A stretch of 20,000 nt of DNA from positions 18,779,842 through 18,799,841 of the forward strand of contig NC_135549.1 of the NCBI RefSeq assembly GCF_964340395.1, written 5' to 3'. The stretch comes from Glandiceps talaboti. Taxonomy: Eukaryota > Hemichordata > Enteropneusta > Spengelidae. Every line of letters begins with the position of its first letter. Position 1 is the first letter of the stretch. This document shows positions 17,001 to 20,000 of this stretch, in pieces. The notes below the pieces were generated by a model that was not told the DNA's origin, searched no databases, and saw nothing but the letters and a program-made list of their open reading frames with translations. The position numbers and the translations under genes are program-made.

Positions 17001-19265
17001 ATACGTAGATAATACTAAACACTCCTCCAATACAGAATTTTGATACCATAATTATAGCTACAGCGACGTCGGGATTTTCTATGAAAAGATGTTAGACCAT
17101 CTTTAATATTGGGTTGAGCTCAATCAGAAAGTGAAAAGAAAAGCATGACGCAGTCGGTGTAGTAAAAATATTTATACTGGCTACAAAAAGAAACTGCATG
17201 ATATGTATATATTTTCACCACCTTGCAGTGTGTATGATTCAGTGATGAACCCAGGGAAAGAAAATGTAGCTAGCAATGGTGGGTGGAAACGAAATGACAC
17301 ATAAGCCAATCATTGTTAAGTCAGACAACGTTGCCGTTTGAGGTTTACTGCTTGCAATTGAAAACGGTGTGAATACAAAAGAACTTGTACATACGGGGTA
17401 TTATACTAAGAATCAACGCTACACCGCCAATCAGTTGAAATCCTAGAAGCGACCAACGTCTTCCGATAAATCCCATCAGTCCCCATGCCAATAAACGCGC
17501 TGGTATTTCTACAAAGCCAGCCAAGATGAACGTTGTGTATGGGTTGCTCCCAATTTGATCAGTGTTTAGAGAGATACCGTAGTACAAGAAACCAGAAGAA
17601 AACCTTTAGTGGATGAAAATAACAATTTTTAAGTTATCGATCAATAAATACCGATTTCTCATCGACAAAAGATATACTGCATTTTTAGCATCAAATTGAA
17701 TGAATTATCTCATTGATATTTTTTTTTAGACTGTATTAACTCTTAGTTTTACATCAATGGTAAATGGTATTGTCTGTTAATGGCATTGCAGCTACTACCA
17801 ATGTATGTATTATGTATGTATGTATGTATGTATGTATGTATGTATGTATGTATGTATGTATGGGGGGTGGTCATGCGTGTAGGTTAGAATGTGTATGGGA
17901 AGGTACGAATCTACTTGTTTGTGTGCACGCGCGCGCGCGCGCGCGCGTGTGTGCATACGTGGAAAGATCTGGGCATGCACAAATCATCAAATGGATATGT
18001 GTAATGTAAGAATGAACATACATTAGTTATTCATACCAAGTACTTACCAATTGAAACACATAATTATTGTTCTAAGTCGTAATCTTGGTGACTTTAGAAG
18101 ATCGAAGAGTGTACATTTACTTTCCTGAAACAAAGATTTTAAAAATAGCGCCAATGGCATTGTAGCACAAGAGAAAGGTTTATGTTTAAATGTTTTACGT
18201 GGGTGGAGGGTCTATGGTTTTACATGTTAAATTCATGGTAAGCATCTAATATGCAATATACGTCAATATAACTGTTGCTAGAGGTGTGTTGTTGTTGCTA
18301 TATATATATGTATACATAAGCTCATTTTACGAATGGCTATTGCTATGGCTGTGGTCTTTTTTTCATATTTTGAAGTTAATCCACATGCCTATCTTACCCT
18401 TTTGCAATATACACCTCCATTTGAGAGTTGCCACGGGCGTGTCTTGTTACTGGCATATTTGCATACAAATTTTGCAAGTGCCTACCCATGTTACCTTTGC
18501 AACATATGCTGGCATTTGGCTGTTGCTAAGGGCGTAGTCATGGTTGGTAGGGCATTTGAATCAGTATGTCGTCTTTATCACTATGTGCAGAGTGACATCT
18601 CCAGACACATCCGCACCAAATTTAGCCCCATCCAGGAAGTAGTTGTTGATATAAATTTTGACCAAAATTAACATTTTAGTTCTAATTTGTATCTATCCAA
18701 TGGGATCATCATATTCTGAATAGTCCTTCATCTACACATCCCCAGAAACATCCCTACCAAATTTCAGCCTAATCTAATGAGATTTCACCATTCCTATAGC
18801 ACGACTGAACCTCAGTTCGGTTTCCTATCTGTAAATACCTGTGTATTTGTACCTGTGTCAAGAAGATGGAAAATCCACGTTATGCAAAATGTCATTTTAA
18901 ATGAATGCTTGTTCGGTCTTGCTGTCGTTAATCACTGTGACATAAATTTATCGATTTAATTAGTCCATTCTTCTACTTTCCTTACAATAAATGAGCTTCT
19001 GTGAAATAATTTGAAGTTTGGGCAATTGTATCTATTTATATACACGATGTCGTGATTTACGATGTTAATATATTCCAAAGAATTGTCACAAACCTTTGGG
19101 GTTTCTACTTCACTTTTTAAGTTCAAGAACATTTCCTTCTTTTCCTTGTCAAAAAGATCGTCCGGTAGCGTGGTCCTGTTGAACCTCGCAAAATGGTTCA
19201 AGACTTTCAGACATTTGTCATACCTTTGTTTTTGCATCAACCACATTGGAGATTCTGTTATGACA
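13900..19265 (-). CDS. SLC22-family transporter, paralogue B (5' exons outside window)
   Basis: The 3' half of a second SLC22 gene is joined from exons 19265-19094, 18124-18048, 17603-17395, 17078-16970, 15230-15021 and 14059-13900 (937 nt, 311 residues plus TGA). These match exons 5-10 of paralogue A in order, phase and mostly in length. It covers the end of TM6, the central loop, TM7-TM12 and the tail. Signatures are E-S-P-M-W-L, F-I-G-R-R-W-S, Y-G-T-E-M-Y-P-T-V-V-R and I-L-P-E-T...T-I-E-E-G-E. The tail ends Y-T-T-V, a class I PDZ-ligand pattern. TM11 has Gly where A has Arg471. Nothing matching exon 4 is visible between 19266 and 20000, so the first four exons must lie beyond the right edge. 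It sits upstream of A in tandem. Confidence 0.93.
14101..14196. repeat. 48-bp tandem duplication
   Basis: Two adjacent 48-bp units (14101-14148 and 14149-14196), each starting CATAGAACCGTTTTCAATGT, with about five differences. They lie in intron 9 of B, 41 bp from the exon 10 acceptor, where a branch point would be expected. Confidence 0.93.
14408..14440. repeat. (TTAA)n AT-rich repeat
   Basis: Five TTAA units continuing into TAAATTAATTTAAAA in intron 9 of B. Confidence 0.9.
14491..14643. mobile_element. Long imperfect inverted repeat, MITE-like
   Basis: The left arm 14491-14556 and right arm 14585-14643 are inverted copies. Shared blocks are ACAAATTGCGTCCA / TGGACGCAATTTGT, CCCTTCTGAAAC / GTTTCAGAAGGGG and ACTGCATGA / TCATGCAGT. 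The loop is about 28 bp. It has no coding capacity. It lies beside the TTAA repeat, and the edges are too diverged to define a target-site duplication. Confidence 0.75.
14735..14995 (-). repeat. Degenerate tandem repeat, unit about 41 bp (copy set 2, inverted)
   Basis: About six diverged units whose core GCGATAAAATGTAGCAA is the reverse complement of the core at 9434-9710. They lie in intron 9 of B and end 26 bp from the exon 9 donor. Copies are more decayed than in set 1. Confidence 0.75.
15021..15230 (-). CDS. Paralogue B exon 9: TM11, TM12 and signature
   Basis: This 210-bp exon encodes N-A-G-M-G-I-S-S-M-C-S-G-I-G in TM11, D-V-Y-W-A-P-L-P, TM12 and L-P-E-T-R-N-E-R-L-P-G-T-I-E-E. The second Glu of the usual L-P-E-T-I is Gly in B. 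The donor is GTAAGT. Confidence 0.94.
15231..16969. other. Intron 8 of paralogue B
   Basis: 1.7 kb, AT-rich, between exons 9 and 8 of B. The corresponding intron of A is 471 bp. Nothing recognisable in it; the stretch at 16500-16870 is somewhat less AT-rich but shows no supported exon. Confidence 0.6.
16970..17078 (-). CDS. Paralogue B exon 8: TM10
   Basis: This 109-bp exon encodes N-P-D-V-A-V-A-I, TM10 and Y-V-Y-G-T-E-M-Y-P-T-V-V-R. The acceptor is TTTCATAG and the donor GTACGT. Length and phases are the same as exon 8 of A. Confidence 0.92.
17395..17603 (-). CDS. Paralogue B exon 7: TM7 to TM9
   Basis: This 209-bp exon encodes F-S-S-G-F-L-Y-Y-G-I-S, G-F-V-E-I-P-A-R in TM8, F-I-G-R-R-W-S-L and TM9. 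The acceptor is CACTAAAG and the donor GTATGT. The stretch from G-I-S-L-N-T-D-Q-I-G is almost identical to A. Confidence 0.93.
17801..17862. repeat. (TATG)n microsatellite
   Basis: About 15 ATGT/TATG units with one irregular step in intron 6 of B, followed by a G-rich stretch. Confidence 0.97.
17921..17960. repeat. (CG)n-centred Z-DNA-prone tract
   Basis: Forty bases of perfect purine-pyrimidine alternation with a central run of about ten CG dinucleotides, flanked by GTGTGCAC and GTGTGTGCATACGT. It lies in intron 6 of B, 87 bp from the exon 6 donor. A CG run this pure is unusual in AT-rich sequence. Confidence 0.95.
18048..18124 (-). CDS. Paralogue B exon 6
   Basis: This 77-bp exon encodes E-S-K-C-T-L-F-D-L-L-K-S-P-R-L-R-L and the start of TM7. 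The acceptor is TTTCAG and the donor GTAAGT, phase 0 in and 2 out as in A. It was too short to stand out as an open frame and was found by matching A's exon 6. Confidence 0.9.
18335..18560. repeat. Decayed tandem repeat of about 90 bp
   Basis: Three starts related to GGCTGTTGCTAAGGGCGTGG at 18335, 18423 and 18518, with related downstream segments (GGCATATTTGCATACA, TGCCTACCCATGTTACC). It lies in intron 5 of B. The resemblance is clear but identity is low. Confidence 0.65.
18593..18785. repeat. Two copies of an ACCAAATTT(C)AGCC repeat
   Basis: Segments 18603-18632 and 18744-18774 both read ACATCCnnACCAAATTT-AGCCnnATC, about 140 bp apart, just after the 90-bp repeats. Probably remnants of the same dispersed element; family not identified. 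Confidence 0.55.
19094..19265 (-). CDS. Paralogue B exon 5: E-S-P-M-W-L and central loop
   Basis: The exon is 172 bp, one codon longer than in A (E-K-K-E-M-F against E-K-K-M-Y). It encodes V-I-T-E-S-P-M-W-L-M and the charged loop. The acceptor is CATAACAG. The donor is GTTTGT, weaker than most here but in the position expected from A. Confidence 0.9.
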
Positions 19266-19450
19266 CTGTTATGTAGGTTAGAAAGGGCAGAATTTACCAG
19301 TGAAAACGATTGAATACATGAAATACATTTTCTGAAGGCATTTTGTCCTAATTTTATATGTACACTGCATTAAGTAAACATTCACTTTGCATTGTTTGAA
19401 ATCTATGAAAGCCAGTAAGGGACATTTTGTAAAATAAAAAATAAAAAATA

Positions 19451-19578
19451 ATCTTGTGAGCACGACATAATATCTTGTGCGCACGATATACTATCTTGTG
19501 AGCACGACATACTATCTTGTGAGCACAAGATACTATCTTGTGAGCATGGCATACTATAAGTCGTGCTCACGAGATAAT
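19451..19578. repeat. 21-bp quasi-palindromic tandem array with inverted last unit
   Basis: Five head-to-tail units of ATCTTGTGAGCACGACATACT type (19451-19555), then one unit in inverted orientation (core 19559-19575). Unit 4 contains a near-perfect palindrome, ATCTTGTG-AG-CACAAGAT. It lies in the intron upstream of B's exon 5. Confidence 0.92.
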
Positions 19579-20000
19579 TTTTGAAACACTTTAACACATC
19601 CTAAGGAGTCCTAATTTATGATTGGACAATACCTTGCATTCAATGGCCACATAGTTAATCAATGGTGTTTCTCCTATATTCAAGTGAATGATGACTCAAT
19701 CATGGAATACCAATGTCCCTGCTAATTTACCCTAATACTAGGGTCAATAACCTTGACAAAACGATCACGTAGCTAACTGACCTTCAAACCAATTTATTAA
19801 TACCAAAAAAAAAAAAATCAAGTCTGAACCAGCGTGGAAAAATATTTCCACTTATTAACAAACTTGATCTAACAACCCATAGTTGGTTTCATGGTAAACG
19901 CAATGGCATACACGTGAATAGAATAGAAACTCGAGTTGGCTACAAAACAATGAAACTGTTGGCGACAAGTTTTCACTGAGATGAATTTATTACGTGAGAT
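19579..20000. other. Intron 4 of paralogue B, right edge
   Basis: No match to the expected exon 4 (M-V-G-T-Q-Y-R region) is visible here, so the intron continues past the window. It contains a poly(A) run near 19805. Nothing else recognised. Confidence 0.55.

Noticed and set aside
17764-18009. Plus-strand open frame rich in Met-Tyr-Val-Cys
   Set aside because: It is a translation of the TATG and CG microsatellites.
18286-18671. Plus-strand open frames of 83 and 112 codons with hydrophobic content
   Set aside because: They coincide with the decayed 90-bp repeats and show no recognisable domain or splice context.
19403-19597. Cys-Ser-Gln-Asp repeat open frame
   Set aside because: It is a translation of the 21-bp repeat array; 21 is divisible by 3, so the frame stays open by chance.

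Overview
This window is eukaryotic, AT-rich nuclear DNA from an animal, most likely a marine invertebrate. The evidence is exons of 77 to 387 bp with GT-AG introns of about 0.3 to 2.7 kb, long simple-sequence tracts, decayed satellite-like repeats and small inverted-repeat elements. I cannot resolve the phylum.

The gene content is a tandem array of at least three SLC22-family (organic cation/anion/carnitine transporter, major facilitator superfamily) paralogues, all read from the minus strand. From right to left, in the direction of transcription: (B) the 3' half of one paralogue, with six exons from 19265 down to its stop at 13900; its 5' exons lie beyond the right edge. (A) one complete ten-exon paralogue, CDS 12346 down to 4366, predicted 591 aa. 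(C) the first coding exon of a third paralogue (1515 to 1129), with the rest beyond the left edge. Four consecutive exons of A and B have identical lengths (77, 209, 109, 210 bp) and all six comparable junctions keep the same phase.

A is a canonical 12-TM SLC22 protein. It has TM1, a large extracellular loop (two N-glycosylation sequons and most of six cysteines), the TM2-TM3 motif G-x-L-S-D-x-F-G-R-K-P, a D-W-R segment before TM6, a variant E-S-P-M-W-L after TM6, G-R-R after TM8, Y-G-A-E-I-Y-P-T-V-V-R around TM10-11, and L-P-E-T...L-P-E-T-I-E-E at the end of TM12. Both A and B end in a hydrophilic tail with a C-terminal class I PDZ-ligand-like tripeptide. A and C share a 15-bp TATA-containing core-promoter block with one mismatch.

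Non-coding content: 13.9-12.5 kb is the B-A intergenic region and holds a Z-DNA-prone TGCG tract close to A's promoter. 4.36-1.83 kb is the A-C intergenic region, with a nested palindrome just after A's stop, a diverged 150-bp duplication and a CACGTGACGTCA composite site. Introns carry an AG/CT microsatellite, CAGA repeats, a 68-bp MITE-like palindrome with 12-bp flanking direct repeats, a roughly 41-bp degenerate repeat family in opposite orientations in A and B, a 150-bp imperfect palindrome, a 21-bp quasi-palindromic array and decayed 90-bp repeats. I see no RNA gene, CRISPR array, prokaryotic feature or novel multi-gene system. The notable biology is paralogue diversification and the repeat structures.
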